A DNA stretch of 64,000 bases from Streptomyces sp. QL37 (GTDB lineage: Bacteria > Actinomycetota > Actinomycetes > Streptomycetales > Streptomycetaceae). The stretch covers positions 124,001 to 188,000 of the forward strand of contig NZ_PTJS01000001.1 in assembly GCF_002941025.1 (NCBI RefSeq). The letters are read 5' to 3'. Shown here in pieces: positions 16,808 through 25,256 of the stretch (positions are counted from its first letter, which is position 1; every line of letters begins with the position of its first letter). The translations under genes and the position numbers were made by a program. The notes below the pieces were generated by a model. The model was given only the letters and a program-made list of their open reading frames with translations, was not told where the DNA came from and ran no database searches.

Positions 16808-17737
16808 GTGCCCACCCCTCTCCCCCGCCGTGCCGCGCTCTCCGCACTGGCCGGTCTCGCAGCCCTTCCGCTCGCCGGGTGCGACGCATCCCCGCCGGCC
16901 GCCGCTCCACCGGCGCCCTCCCGGACAACGCCCTCGCCGTCCGAAGGGGCAGCACGCCGGAAGGAGCCCGCGTTCCGGGAACTGGAGCGGAAGTTCGACG
17001 CTCGGGTGGGTGTGTACGCGGTCGACACCGGGAGCGGCTTGTCCCTCACGCACCGGCCGGACGAGCGTTTCGCCTATGCCTCGACCTGTAAGGCGCTGCT
17101 CGCGGGGGCGTTGCTGGACAGGTACACGCTCCAGCGGCTCGACCGGCGCGTGCGGTACGGCCCTGAGGAACTCGTCGCCAACTCCCCGGTCACCGAGCGG
17201 CACGTGGACACGGGGATGACCCTGCGCGAACTGTGCGACACGGCCGTCCGCTACAGCGACAACGCCGCGGCCAATCTTCTCTTCCACGAGCTCGGTGGGC
17301 CCCGCGGGCTGAAGGACGCCCTCCTCGCTCTCGGCGACCGCACCACCCGGTGCGACCGCTACGAACCCGATCTCAGCGAGGCCGCGCCCGGCGATCCCCG
17401 TGACACCAGCACCCCTCGTGCCCTTGCCGCGGATCTGCGCGCCTATGTGCTCGGCGGCACTCTGGGCACTGACAAGCGGGCCGTGCTGACCGACTGGCTG
17501 AAGCGGAACACCACCGGCGACGCCCTGATCCGTGCCGGCGCCCCGGACGGCTGGGTGGTCGGCGACAAGACCGGCACGGGCGGCTACGGCACCCGTAACG
17601 ACATCGCCGTCCTCTGGCCGCCGGAGTCCGCGCCGATCGTCCTCGCCGTGCTGACCCGCGGCAACGCCCGCGGAGCCGAGCCACAGGACCCGCTCGTCGC
17701 GCAGGCGGCCCGTGTCGCGCTCACCGCTTTCGCCTGA
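16808..17737 (+). CDS. bla: Class A beta-lactamase (serine penicillinase), lipoprotein-type signal
   Basis: 309 residues. All class A active-site elements are present: Ser92-Thr-Cys-Lys95 (Ser70/Lys73 in standard numbering), Ser150-Asp-Asn152 (SDN loop), Glu186 in 'RYEPDLSEA' (Glu166) and Lys254-Thr-Gly (KTG). The N-terminus has a twin-arginine-like '[20 protein letters not shown]' ending in a lipobox at Cys25, so the enzyme is probably exported and lipid-anchored. It hydrolyses beta-lactam amide bonds. Start is GTG at 16808. No adjacent regulator is visible. The length is typical for Streptomyces class A enzymes. Confidence 0.9.
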   Translation: MPTPLPRRAALSALAGLAALPLAGCDASPPAAAPPAPSRTTPSPSEGAARRKEPAFRELERKFDARVGVYAVDTGSGLSLTHRPDERFAYASTCKALLAGALLDRYTLQRLDRRVRYGPEELVANSPVTERHVDTGMTLRELCDTAVRYSDNAAANLLFHELGGPRGLKDALLALGDRTTRCDRYEPDLSEAAPGDPRDTSTPRALAADLRAYVLGGTLGTDKRAVLTDWLKRNTTGDALIRAGAPDGWVVGDKTGTGGYGTRNDIAVLWPPESAPIVLAVLTRGNARGAEPQDPLVAQAARVALTAFA

Positions 17738-17756
17738 GGACTTCCGCCCTCAGGCG
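17731..17756. terminator. Bidirectional hairpin overlapping the bla stop codon
   Basis: CGCCTGAGG (17731-17739) pairs with CCTCAGGCG (17748-17756), a 9-bp stem with an 8-nt loop. It spans the stop of bla and abuts the end of the convergent VOC gene at 17758. Confidence 0.6.
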
Positions 17757-17757
17757 G

Positions 17758-18144
17758 TCAGGGGCGGTAGCGAAGGGGGTGGTCGGCGGGTACCTCGGTC
17801 AGCACGATGCGGTGGCCGTCCGGGTCGGCGATCCACATCTCGATCAGACCCCAGGGTTCCTGGAGAGGCGGGCGCAGGACGACCGCCCCGCGGGCCGCCA
17901 CCTCCTCATGTGCCGCCGCACAGTCGGCGACCTGCATCCAGAGCCGCAGCGACTCGGTCGGAGGTGTCCCGGAACGGCCCGACACCTCGAGGAACCCCCC
18001 GCCGAGGAAGTACACCGTCCCGCGCTCCGGCCCGGTGCCGAACTCCCTGTAGACGGGCAGCCCGAGCGTCCGTCCGTAGAAGTCGCGGGAGGCCTCCGGG
18101 TCGCCGGGCCTCAGCAATACCCTGCTGCTCAGTACGTGCACCAT
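17758..18144 (-). CDS. VOC-family (glyoxalase/bleomycin-resistance fold) protein
   Basis: 128 residues in the vicinal-oxygen-chelate fold: 'VLLRPGDPEASRDFYGRTLG' at the start and 'GLIEMWIADPDGHRIVLTEV' at the end. The Glu and His ligands of the two beta-alpha-beta modules are recognisable. Such proteins are dioxygenases, isomerases or binding proteins; the substrate cannot be predicted. The ATG at 18144 is fixed by the family N-terminus. It is convergent with bla. Confidence 0.8.
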   Translation of the reverse strand: MVHVLSSRVLLRPGDPEASRDFYGRTLGLPVYREFGTGPERGTVYFLGGGFLEVSGRSGTPPTESLRLWMQVADCAAAHEEVAARGAVVLRPPLQEPWGLIEMWIADPDGHRIVLTEVPADHPLRYRP

Positions 18145-18208
18145 GGTCACGACCCTACGCGGACCGGTGCGAGGGAGCTGCCTTCCCGCCCGTCCACCGG
18201 GCCTGCGG

Positions 18209-18652
18209 TCAGGAGGCTTCCACCGCGGCCTTGATCCGTTGCCCGAAGGCCGGGGCGTCCTTGCGCGCCGCGGCGACGGCCAGCCCGACGAGGAGCTTGC
18301 CCAGCCGGTGGCCCTCCAGATCATTGAAGATCCGCACTCTCGTCCGGTCATCTGCGAGGGGCTCGAGGTCGTAGCCCCCTTCCCGGGCCGTCACGAGGTT
18401 GGACGACAGTTCGTTCCAGCGGATACGCGTGGGGGCGGCGAGCTCACTGATCCTGAATTCACGCCGGGTCGTCATCCCCGCGTCCTTCACGGTGCTGCGG
18501 AACACGGTGCCCACCGCTGTCGGGCCGGCCGGGGACTTGGCGATGTTCTGGACACGCGGGCTGAACTTCCTGTCGTTCTCACCATCCGCCAGGAAGGCGA
18601 AAACCTCGGCGACAGGACGGTCGATGTCGACCGTCGCCTCGAAGCGGGCCAT
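18209..18652 (-). CDS. SRPBCC (START-like) family protein
   Basis: 147 residues with the helix-grip fold signature of polyketide cyclase/dehydrase-type proteins: 'FEATVDIDRPVAEVFAFLAD' at the N-terminus, 'TRIRWNEL' in the middle and a long C-terminal helix. It binds a hydrophobic ligand of unknown identity. ATG at 18652 preceded by GGAGGA. It precedes the VOC gene on the same strand (64-nt gap), possibly co-transcribed. Confidence 0.75.
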   Translation of the reverse strand: MARFEATVDIDRPVAEVFAFLADGENDRKFSPRVQNIAKSPAGPTAVGTVFRSTVKDAGMTTRREFRISELAAPTRIRWNELSSNLVTAREGGYDLEPLADDRTRVRIFNDLEGHRLGKLLVGLAVAAARKDAPAFGQRIKAAVEAS

Positions 18653-18838
18653 GGGGGTCTCCTCCAGTACGACGGGCGCGGCGCACCCGGGGCGGCACTG
18701 GTCCAAGGATCCGCGCTTCGTGGCCACTCGGCAGCCGGGCGGGCACATCCGGCGCGCAATCGAGTGTCGTCGACCGCGGGGCGAGGACCGGAGCCACGCC
18801 CCGGCGACGCCGCCGAGGTGCTCCTGCGGCGTCACACC

Positions 18839-18866
18839 GCCCGGCGGACGAAGAGGTCCGCCGGGC
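18839..18866 (-). terminator. Terminator downstream of hemC
   Basis: An 11-bp stem, GCCCGGCGGAC (18839-18849) with GTCCGCCGGGC (18856-18866), and a 6-nt loop lie 24 nt beyond the hemC stop in the direction of its transcription. Confidence 0.65.
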
Positions 18867-18889
18867 CGCATGCCCGCGGCGCGCGGGGC

Positions 18890-19825
18890 TCAGTGGGCGA
18901 TGTTGTCGATCAGCTCGCGTGCGCCCTGGCGCAGCAGGGCGACGGCCACGGAAGTGCCGAGGGTCGCGGGGTCGAGAGGGCCTGCCCATTCGTGTGCGTT
19001 GAGGACCGTCTTGCCGTCGGGGGTGAACACGCAGGCGCGCAACGAGAGATCCCCGTTACGGTGGGCCGTGGCGTACCCCGCGATCGGCGAGTTGCAGTGG
19101 CCCTGGAGGACATGGAGGAACATGCGCTCGGCCGTGATCTCCCGGTAGGTACCGGGATGGTTGAGCGCGCTCACGGCATCGATCGCCGCCGTGTCGTCCT
19201 CGCGGCACTGCAGGGCGAGGACGCCCGCGCCGATCGGCGGGCACATCGTCTCCGGTCCGAGGACGTCGCTGATCACGTCGGGGCGGCCGATGCGATGGAG
19301 ACCCGCGACGGCCAGGAGCAGGGCGTCGGCCTCCCCCGCGGCGAGTTTCGCCAGCCGCCGGTTGGCGTTGCCGCGGAACGGAACGCAGTTCAAGTGAGGG
19401 TGCGATGCCGCGAGTTGTGCGGTCCGGCGGACGGATGAGGTGCCGACGCGCGCGCCGTCCGGAAGCTGGTCGAGCGTGAGCCCGTCCGGGTGTACGAGGG
19501 CGTCGCGGATGTCGTCGCGCTCGAGGAACGCGGCGAACGTCGTGCCGGCGGGCAGCGGACGGTCGGCCGGGATGTCCTTGACGCAGTGGACGGCCAGGTC
19601 CGCCTCTCCGGCGAGCAGTGCGGCGTCGACCTCCTTGGTGAAGGCTCCTTTGCCCTCGACCATCGAGAGATCGCCCATCCACTTGTCGCCCGTCGTCCTG
19701 ACGGGGACGACCTCGGTGACGATGCCGGGGTTACGGGCCGCGAGTTCGGCCCGGACGCGCTCGACCTGGGCCAGGGCCATGGGGGAGTCGCGCGAGACGA
19801 TGCGGATCAGCTCAGGGGCGGACAT
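18890..19825 (-). CDS. hemC: Porphobilinogen deaminase (hydroxymethylbilane synthase)
   Basis: 311 residues. The enzyme joins four porphobilinogen units to hydroxymethylbilane in haem and corrin synthesis. Landmarks are the N-terminal '[14 protein letters not shown]', '[14 protein letters not shown]', '[11 protein letters not shown]' with the catalytic Asp region, '[11 protein letters not shown]', and the dipyrromethane-anchoring Cys in '[13 protein letters not shown]'. ATG at 19825. No hemA, hemB or hemD is adjacent, unlike the usual Streptomyces hem cluster, so this may be a second paralogous copy. The terminator at 18839 shows a monocistronic unit. Confidence 0.9.
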   Translation of the reverse strand: MSAPELIRIVSRDSPMALAQVERVRAELAARNPGIVTEVVPVRTTGDKWMGDLSMVEGKGAFTKEVDAALLAGEADLAVHCVKDIPADRPLPAGTTFAAFLERDDIRDALVHPDGLTLDQLPDGARVGTSSVRRTAQLAASHPHLNCVPFRGNANRRLAKLAAGEADALLLAVAGLHRIGRPDVISDVLGPETMCPPIGAGVLALQCREDDTAAIDAVSALNHPGTYREITAERMFLHVLQGHCNSPIAGYATAHRNGDLSLRACVFTPDGKTVLNAHEWAGPLDPATLGTSVAVALLRQGARELIDNIAH

Positions 19826-20223
19826 GACTCCCACGATAGACCGCCGGACGCGGGCGGTGACCCTCCGACGCGGTCCCGGGCGCCCGTTCCGGACGGCCGC
19901 GGCCGAGCCCGGCGGATACGGCCGCCATCGATTTCCAGCCGCGTTGGACTGACGCTCCGCGCGACTCGCGCAAGAGTTCCACACATCCACCGAATGGAAC
20001 AACAGTCCCTCCAGCAGCAAGACTTGACATCCCGTCGCCCTGAAGGGGCCGTGCCCATGAGTCCGGACCCGGCGACGAGCCCCTCTCCCCCGGGCCTCAT
20101 ATGGCTTGTTCGAAACCCTGCGGCCTTGCCTCACTCCCCCGAGGGCTGTCAGCCATCCGGCGAGATCCATAGCATGACCCCTCACGGACACCGACTTCAC
20201 TCCCTGAGAACCGCGAGGGCTGG
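19826..20223. other. Intergenic region between hemC and a DUF574 methyltransferase
   Basis: 398 nt between divergent genes. A perfect TTGACA (20023-20028) could be a -35 box for the + strand, but no matching -10 at 16-18 nt is convincing. The + frame starting at 20174 (17 codons) or 19994 (77 codons) ends in an ATGA overlap with the methyltransferase start at 20224. I regard either as only a weak small-ORF candidate. Confidence 0.35.
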
Positions 20224-21039
20224 ATGAGCAACGGGGACACCTCCATTCCGAAGAACATCGACGTGAACGTGCCGAGCGTCGCACGGATGTACGACTACTA
20301 CCTGGGCGGCAAGGACAACTACCCTGCCGACCGAGTGGCGTGTGAGCAGCTCCTGGAACACGTGCCGAGCACCAAGGTCCTGGCGGTGAACAACCGGAGG
20401 TTCCTGCGGCGTGTCGTACACCACCTCGCGTCCGAGTACGGGATCCGCCAGTTCATCGACCACGGATCCGGCCTGCCGACCCAGGACAACGTCCATCAGG
20501 TCGCCCAGCTCGTGGACCCCGGCGCCCGGGTCGTCTACATAGACAACGACCCGATCGTCCTGGCGCACGGGAAGGCCATACTCGAGGAGAACGACAGGAC
20601 CGCGGTGATCCAGGCGGACATGCGGGACACCGAGGGGATCTTCGGTCACCCGGAGGTCGACCGGCTCATCGACTTCGAAGAACCGGTGGCCGCCCTGTTC
20701 GTGTCCGTGCTGCACTGCATCCCCGACGAGGACGACCCCGCGGACCTGGTGCGCCGGACGGCGGCCCGTCTGGCACCGGGGAGCTTCCTGGTCGTGTGTC
20801 AGCTCGTGAGCGAGGACGCCGCCACCCGTGACTTCGTGACGGACTTCATGGCGAAGAGCACGGGCAACCAGTGGGGGCGGGTGCGCCGGGAGGCCGACGT
20901 ACAAGGGTTCCTGGAGGGTCTGGACGTTCTGGAGCCGGGGCTGGTGGAGGTGTCGACGTGGCGTCCCGATTCGGATCTGGCGCCGAAGCAGGAGACCCGG
21001 GAGTGGATCGAGTTCGGCGGCGTCGGTCGCAAGTGGTGA
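20224..21039 (+). CDS. Methyltransf_19 (DUF574) SAM-dependent methyltransferase
   Basis: 271 residues with the family signature '[20 protein letters not shown]' at residues 15-34, an unusual SAM motif I '[13 protein letters not shown]' and '[14 protein letters not shown]'. These proteins are abundant in Streptomyces; their substrates are mostly unknown. GAGGG ribosome-binding site about 6 nt before the ATG. A paralogue is at 29095-29901 on the other strand. The two share the same domain order but are clearly diverged. Confidence 0.85.
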   Translation: MSNGDTSIPKNIDVNVPSVARMYDYYLGGKDNYPADRVACEQLLEHVPSTKVLAVNNRRFLRRVVHHLASEYGIRQFIDHGSGLPTQDNVHQVAQLVDPGARVVYIDNDPIVLAHGKAILEENDRTAVIQADMRDTEGIFGHPEVDRLIDFEEPVAALFVSVLHCIPDEDDPADLVRRTAARLAPGSFLVVCQLVSEDAATRDFVTDFMAKSTGNQWGRVRREADVQGFLEGLDVLEPGLVEVSTWRPDSDLAPKQETREWIEFGGVGRKW

Positions 21040-21563
21040 GGGATCGCGCGGCGTCATGGCGGTACTGACGCCTCCGGCGCACGGCGCGTACCCGCTGCCG
21101 TGGGACCGGCCTGGGGACCACCGCGAGTCCGCGGCGGACTGTGACGCCCACCCGCCCAGCCGGACGGCCGGGGCCGACAGCAGGAGTTCGTAGCGGTGAC
21201 CGGGCGGACCTCGGGCTCCCACTCGTCGGTCGACGCCACGCCGGGGCGCCGGGCAGGCCCGGAAGAAGGCGGAGTGGCTGCCCCGGCCCGCCCGGGTCTG
21301 CGCCTGACCATCCCCGTACCGGTTGCGGTGGGTGAACCCGGCTGCGGCCGGACATGGCCCTGGGCGGTGTCCCGCCGACGGCCGCCTCAGCGCGGGATCG
21401 GCTTCGGCGGGCTCGGCATCGGCGACCCGGCCATCGCGTTCACCCCTGAGGCCAACCGGGAGGCACCCGCGCGTCCCACGCCACGGCCGACCCACGGGTC
21501 GCCGCGCCGGCGACCCGGCAGATCACCAAGGCCCTGGTCGGCCGAAAACCGTGGGAGGGGCGG
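21040..21563. other. 524-nt region with no supported gene
   Basis: Several open frames exist on both strands because of high GC, but none shows a recognisable family, a good ribosome-binding site or the expected codon-position bias. The + frame around 21400-21500 ('GFGGLGIGDPAIAFTPE') looks slightly protein-like and could be a decayed gene fragment. I would not annotate it. Confidence 0.4.
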
Positions 21564-22487
21564 TCACACAGCGGGGCCGGCGCTGTAGCGCTCGAGCGCC
21601 AGCCGCAGCAGACCCCTGCTCTCGACCGGGCTCGGCGACTGGGCGCTGAGCGAGTCCAGGATCCAGCGGTACTCGTCCGTGCTCTCCGGCTTGTTCACGG
21701 ACGTGGCGTTGGTCAGGTGCTCGATGTACGCGACGTCGGGGAGCCCGTCCACCGCGAACCTCAGATAGGTGATGCCGTTGCCCGGAGACGTATGGGCGGT
21801 CACATCGAAAGGGGCGACCTGCACGATGACGTGAGGCAGCTCCGTCATCTCCAGCAGATGGGCGAGCTGCTCACGCATCACCCGGGCGCCGCCCGTCGGA
21901 CGCATCAGCACCGCTTCATCCAGCAGCACCCAGAGCTTCGGCGCGTCCCGCCGCTGTAGCAACTGCTGTCGCCTGAGCCTCAGTTCGACTCGGCGGCGGG
22001 TGATCTCCTCCGATTCGAGAGCGTGACCGGAACGCACCACGGCATAGGCGTAGTCGGCTGTCTGCAGCAGCCCCGGAATGTAGTGGCCCTCGTACGTGCG
22101 GATGGACGCGGCGGCCTCTTCCAGGCCGACCAGGGGTTCGAACCAGTCCGGCAGTACGTCGGCGTAGTTGCGCCACCACCCGCGCTGTCCGGCCTTCCGG
22201 ACCAGGTCGATGAACTCGGCCGTCCTAGCGGGGTCTGTCACACCGTAGAGCGTGAGGAGGTCGGCGGCGTCGCGCTCCTTGCAGGGAGAGTGCCCCGTCT
22301 CCATCCGGCTGATCTTCGCGGTCGAGCACCGGATCCGGTCCGCGGCGACTTCGGGCGTGATGCCCGCCTCGCCGCGCATCCGCCGCAACTGCGCGCCCAG
22401 CACCAGCCGCAGGGCCGTGGGACTCGCCCCCGTGGCCGGGGTGAGCGTCGGCCTTCGTGACGGCTGAAGCTGTTCGATGCCGGGCAT
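21564..22487 (-). CDS. XRE-family regulator with DUF5753 C-terminal domain
   Basis: 307 residues. The N-terminal Cro/C1-type helix-turn-helix covers about residues 25-85 ('LGAQLRRMRGEAGITPEVAA', 'CSTAKISRMETGHSP'). The DUF5753 domain covers about 115-295, recognisable by 'YEGHYIPGLLQTADYAYAVV' and 'PHVIVQVAPFDVTAHTS'. These Streptomyces regulators pair with a small DUF397 protein, here the next gene upstream (110-nt gap). They often also pair with an HATPase protein, here at 23037. CAGGAG ribosome-binding site precedes the ATG at 22487. The target genes are unknown. Confidence 0.9.
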   Translation of the reverse strand: MPGIEQLQPSRRPTLTPATGASPTALRLVLGAQLRRMRGEAGITPEVAADRIRCSTAKISRMETGHSPCKERDAADLLTLYGVTDPARTAEFIDLVRKAGQRGWWRNYADVLPDWFEPLVGLEEAAASIRTYEGHYIPGLLQTADYAYAVVRSGHALESEEITRRRVELRLRRQQLLQRRDAPKLWVLLDEAVLMRPTGGARVMREQLAHLLEMTELPHVIVQVAPFDVTAHTSPGNGITYLRFAVDGLPDVAYIEHLTNATSVNKPESTDEYRWILDSLSAQSPSPVESRGLLRLALERYSAGPAV

Positions 22488-22597
22488 GCGGACTCCTGAG
22501 GACGGGCGTCGTGGTGCCAGTGTGCCATCAGGAGCCCCGCCACGGCCCGGCCGATCCCGAGAGTGCCGGGACTTTTTCAGCCCGGCCTGCCGCGAAT

Positions 22598-22834
22598 TCA
22601 GCCCGTCATGGTGTCGAAGTCGCCGTCCCTGACGCCCGCGAGGAATGCGCGCACTTCGTCTCCCGTGTACACGAGGGCCGGCCCTTCGGGGTGCCGGGAG
22701 TTGCGTACGGCGACAGATCCGCCGGGCAGCAACGCCATCTCGACACAGTTCCCGCTGGGGTTGCTGTGATGGCTCTTCTTCCACTCCACGCCGGTCAGGG
22801 AGTTGGCGGGAACGCCGTTGTCGATGTGCTGCAT
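22598..22834 (-). CDS. DUF397 domain protein (partner of the XRE regulator)
   Basis: 78 residues covering one DUF397 domain: 'EWKKSHHSNPSGNCVEMALL', 'VAVRNSRHPEGPALVYT' and a C-terminal 'EVRAFLAGVRDGDFD'. It is typical of the small acidic partner proteins of DUF5753 XRE regulators, a pair family related to WhiJ-type developmental modules and, more loosely, toxin-antitoxin-like switches. ATG at 22834 with AAGGACGG upstream; the longer frame to 22879 lacks support. Confidence 0.85.
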   Translation of the reverse strand: MQHIDNGVPANSLTGVEWKKSHHSNPSGNCVEMALLPGGSVAVRNSRHPEGPALVYTGDEVRAFLAGVRDGDFDTMTG

Positions 22835-22926
22835 GCGGTCCGTCCTTTTCGTTGCGCTGAACACTTCCCGGTGTGCCACCAGGGCCCGCGCCGGGTGAAC
22901 AGGTGTCCCTGAGTAACACCCCCGGG

Positions 22927-22948
22927 TGCAATTCCGGATGCAATTGCA
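22927..22948. promoter_or_regulatory. TGCAATT direct repeat / palindrome in the DUF397-HATPase divergent gap
   Basis: TGCAATTCCG at 22927 is followed 12 nt later by the palindrome TGCAATTGCA (22939-22948). TTGCAC at 22944-22949 could be a -35 element for the + strand, with ATACT-like sequence about 20 nt on. It may be an operator for the XRE regulator. Confidence 0.3.
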
Positions 22949-23036
22949 CTGCGGATGCGGACGGCGAGGATACTAGTGGTCATCCGGCCCCCACGGCACC
23001 ATTGCCCCGGGCTTCGACGGAGGGTTGTCAGCGCTC

Positions 23037-23729
23037 ATGTACGCGGAGAACACGCGACGTCACGGAGCGGCAGCGCCCGTGCCCGGTCCTTCCGCGAGCG
23101 GCGTCGACCCGCACGAGGAGCTGGCACGGGACCTCGGTATCGGGGCTCCCGGATTCACCACACGTGGCCTCGGAGCGGATCCGGAGAGCCTCCGGCAGGC
23201 GCGCGCCTTCGTCCGTGACGCACTCGGACGTTGGGGGCTGGGCTTCTGCGCGGACGACGTCTCGCTCGTGGCGGGCGAGCTGGCGAGCAATGCCGTGTGT
23301 CACGGGCTGCTGCCCGCCGAGCGGTCGACGGCCCGGCTCGGCCTCGCGTGTCAGGACGGAACGCTGGTCTGTGCGGTCAATGACCCCAGCCCCGAGGTGC
23401 CGGTACTGCGCCGGGCGGACGAGCCCTTCGAGCGCGGCCGGGGGCTGCGCATCATCGACGCGCTGAGCAGCTCCTGGGGCTGGTCGCCGCCCACCGGGGC
23501 GGGCAAGACCGTCTGGGCCCGGATTCCGGTCCTCCGGACCCCGGCGCGCTACAGCCCCGCCAGTTCCGCCCAGGCCTCCGCCAGGACGGAATGCCCGAGC
23601 GGGGTCGGGTGGACCCCGTCGCCCGCGATGTACTCGGCACCACCGGCCGCGCGCGCCGCCTGGTTGAGCAGGCCGTCGGCCGCCAGCAGCGCGGCGTCGA
23701 ACTCCTCGGACAGCCTGCGGACCACCTGA
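23037..23729 (+). CDS. HATPase (anti-sigma-factor kinase-like) ATP-binding protein
   Basis: 230 residues. The SpoIIAB/RsbW-like HATPase domain occupies about residues 40-165: N box 'VAGELASNAVCHG' with Glu and Asn, G1-like 'AVNDPSPEVP' and G2-like 'RGRGLRIIDALSSSWGW'. Such proteins bind or phosphorylate anti-anti-sigma STAS proteins. The last 60 residues are unrelated to the family and are encoded over the 3' end of the convergent SGNH gene (181-nt overlap). Either the stop is really this late or a frame error hides an earlier stop. ATG 23037 lies 12 nt from GGAGGG; a TTG at 23025 is an alternative. Confidence 0.75.
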   Translation: MYAENTRRHGAAAPVPGPSASGVDPHEELARDLGIGAPGFTTRGLGADPESLRQARAFVRDALGRWGLGFCADDVSLVAGELASNAVCHGLLPAERSTARLGLACQDGTLVCAVNDPSPEVPVLRRADEPFERGRGLRIIDALSSSWGWSPPTGAGKTVWARIPVLRTPARYSPASSAQASARTECPSGVGWTPSPAMYSAPPAARAAWLSRPSAASSAASNSSDSLRTT

Positions 23730-24181
23730 ATCCTCGGGTCCAGATCCTCACGCCACTCCCACTGCTCGTCCTGCACCGGCACGAGGAAGGGCTCGATGAG
23801 GACCAGTTGGGCGTCCGACTTCTCCCGGATCTGGGTGAGGATGGCGCGGTAGTCGTTCTCGTACGCGCCCACCGGGGTGACGGTGCCGTAGAAGTAGCGG
23901 TGATAGGTCTCGTTCACGCCGACCAGGACCGACACCACGCTCGGCTCCAGGTCCAGGGCGTCCTCACGCCAGCGAGCGCGCAGATCCGAGACGCCGTCGC
24001 CGGCGACACCCCGGTTGACGAACGTGATGTCACTGTCCGGAAGGGCGGACCGGACACGTTCGGCGGCCGCTCGGACGTAGCCGCTGCCCAGGGGGCGGTC
24101 CCGTTCCACCAGCCGTCCCGCATCGGTGATGCTGTCGCCCTGGAACAGGACGGTTGCCGAGCGGTGCAGGCTGATGGTCAC
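23549..24181 (-). CDS. SGNH/GDSL-family hydrolase (esterase/lipase-like)
   Basis: 210 residues with the block I motif 'VLFQGDSITDAGR' (nucleophilic Ser in GDS), block II/III 'VNRGVAGDGVSDL' and 'VSVLVGVNETYHRY', and the C-terminal 'GDGVHPTPLGH' holding the Asp and His. No signal peptide is present, so the enzyme is cytoplasmic. It acts on an ester or acetyl group, possibly on a glycan. Start is GTG at 24181. Its 3' end overlaps the convergent HATPase gene. Confidence 0.85.
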   Translation of the reverse strand: MTISLHRSATVLFQGDSITDAGRLVERDRPLGSGYVRAAAERVRSALPDSDITFVNRGVAGDGVSDLRARWREDALDLEPSVVSVLVGVNETYHRYFYGTVTPVGAYENDYRAILTQIREKSDAQLVLIEPFLVPVQDEQWEWREDLDPRIQVVRRLSEEFDAALLAADGLLNQAARAAGGAEYIAGDGVHPTPLGHSVLAEAWAELAGL

Positions 24182-24291
24182 GCGGGCTCCGGAGGGTGAG
24201 GATCCAGTGGACTACGGAGATGATCCTGCCCCCAGAGGTCCCGCTTGATCCGGACCGGGCCCGAGAGGGTCCGGTGCGGTCCGGACCGGAC

Positions 24292-24453
24292 TCAGCGAGC
24301 GGCGGCCGGAGCACGCACCGCGCTGAAGTCGAGCGCGCTCTCCACCTCGAGCAGCGTCTCCTCGGCCACCCGTCGCACCTCGGCCGGAACGTCGCCCTGT
24401 TCCTCCACCAGACCCGCATAGATCGGTGCGTCGGATGCCTCTGCGAAACTCAC
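24292..24453 (-). CDS. Small conserved-looking hypothetical protein (53 residues)
   Basis: An open frame from GTG 24453 to TGA 24292 encodes a protein beginning VSFAEASDAPIYAGLVEEQG. It continues into an acidic helix ('VRRVAEETLLEVESALDF') and ends in Ala/Pro-rich sequence. Codon-position GC bias is right for Streptomyces. The composition (amphipathic, Glu-rich, Ala-rich) looks like a real soluble protein. A weak AGG ribosome-binding site is present. It lies 162 nt upstream of the tRNA-Trp gene on the other strand. I do not recognise a function. Confidence 0.6.
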   Translation of the reverse strand: MSFAEASDAPIYAGLVEEQGDVPAEVRRVAEETLLEVESALDFSAVRAPAAAR

Positions 24454-24615
24454 GTGAACTGCCTATCGATCGGTTATGCCCGCCAATCAGCGGAAACGGG
24501 AGCCGAGTGTACGCGTTCGCCTCCGGCCGTCGGGGGGCGGTCCCCGGGAAAGGGCCTCAGCCCCGTAAAACCGGTTGTCGGCTGCCGGGAGCGGCTGAGA
24601 CGCTGATCATGCCGA

Positions 24616-24688
24616 AGGGGTGTAGCTCAGAGGCCAGAGCGCCGGTCTCCAAAACCGGATGCCGCAGGTTCGACTCCTGCCTCCCCTG
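24616..24688 (+). tRNA. tRNA-Trp (anticodon CCA)
   Basis: The cloverleaf can be folded by eye. The acceptor is AGGGGTG/CTCCCCT, the D stem GCTC/GAGC, and the anticodon stem CCGGT/ACCGG around loop CTCCAAA (anticodon CCA). The variable loop is ATGCC, and the T stem is GCAGG/CCTGC with loop TTCGACT. The discriminator is G and CCA is not encoded. The sixth acceptor pair is a T-T mismatch, which is unusual. A strong hairpin terminator begins 8 nt downstream. Confidence 0.9.
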
Positions 24689-24695
24689 CGGGACC

Positions 24696-24727
24696 GGTCT
24701 CCCCGCCCGATGACGGGCGGGGAGACC
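24696..24727. terminator. Terminator shared by tRNA-Trp and the convergent ohr gene
   Basis: A 14-bp perfect stem, GGTCTCCCCGCCCG (24696-24709) with CGGGCGGGGAGACC (24714-24727), and a 4-nt loop lie between the tRNA 3' end and the ohr stop at 24735. Confidence 0.85.
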
Positions 24728-24734
24728 TGGTCCG

Positions 24735-25145
24735 CTATTCGATGACGAGCTCGACGTCGATGTTCCCGCGCGTGGCCTTGGAGTAGGGGCAGTAGGCGTG
24801 CGTCGCCTCGACCAGGCGTCGGCCGGTCTCCCCCTCGAGCGCCTCAGGCAGTTCGACGCGCATGACGACCGCGAGGCCGAAGCCCGAGTCGTCCTTGCCG
24901 ATCGAGACCTCCGCCGTCACCGAGACGTCCTTGGTGTCGACCTTCATCTCCCGGGCGACCGAGCTCATCGCGCTGGCGAAACACGCGGCGTATCCGGCGG
25001 CGAAGAGCTGCTCGGGATTGGTGCCCGCACCGTTGCCCCCGAGGGCCGGCGGCAGCGCGAGCGCGAGGTCGATCTGACCGTCGGAGCTCACCGCCCGGCC
25101 TTCACGGCCGTTGGCGGTGGCGGCGGCGGTGTAGAGCGCGTCCAT
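24735..25145 (-). CDS. ohr: Organic hydroperoxide resistance protein (Ohr, OsmC family)
   Basis: 136 residues starting 'MDALYTAAATANGREGR', with the two peroxidatic/resolving cysteines in 'YAACFASAM' (about 60) and 'HAYCPYSKATRGN' (about 125). It reduces organic peroxides with lipoylated protein as electron donor in the cytoplasm. It is divergent from the MarR-type ohrR, and an inverted repeat lies between them. ATG at 25145. Length and motifs are normal for the family. Confidence 0.9.
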   Translation of the reverse strand: MDALYTAAATANGREGRAVSSDGQIDLALALPPALGGNGAGTNPEQLFAAGYAACFASAMSSVAREMKVDTKDVSVTAEVSIGKDDSGFGLAVVMRVELPEALEGETGRRLVEATHAYCPYSKATRGNIDVELVIE

Positions 25146-25203
25146 GGGGTGCCCTTCTCTCGTACGACGGTGACCGCGGCCCGGCCACACCCTAAGAGTG
25201 GCA

Positions 25204-25218
25204 CGCAATTCAGTTGCG
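25204..25218. promoter_or_regulatory. Inverted repeat in the ohr-ohrR gap (candidate OhrR operator)
   Basis: CGCAA-TTCAG-TTGCG is a 5-bp-arm inverted repeat within an AT-richer stretch continuing as CACAACCCAAT. It resembles the AT-rich OhrR boxes (CAATT..) known from other ohr-ohrR pairs, and lies 39 nt upstream of ohrR and 59 nt upstream of ohr. Confidence 0.6.
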
Positions 25219-25256
25219 CACAACCCAATCGCGGGCGGCAAGCTACCCTGGTACTC

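Noticed and set aside
18143..19438. 431-codon + frame over the SRPBCC and hemC genes
   Set aside because: Antisense of hemC; composition typical of GC-driven spurious frames.
20197..21495. 432-codon minus frame opposite the DUF574 gene
   Set aside because: Mirror of the methyltransferase gene on the other strand; no motif.
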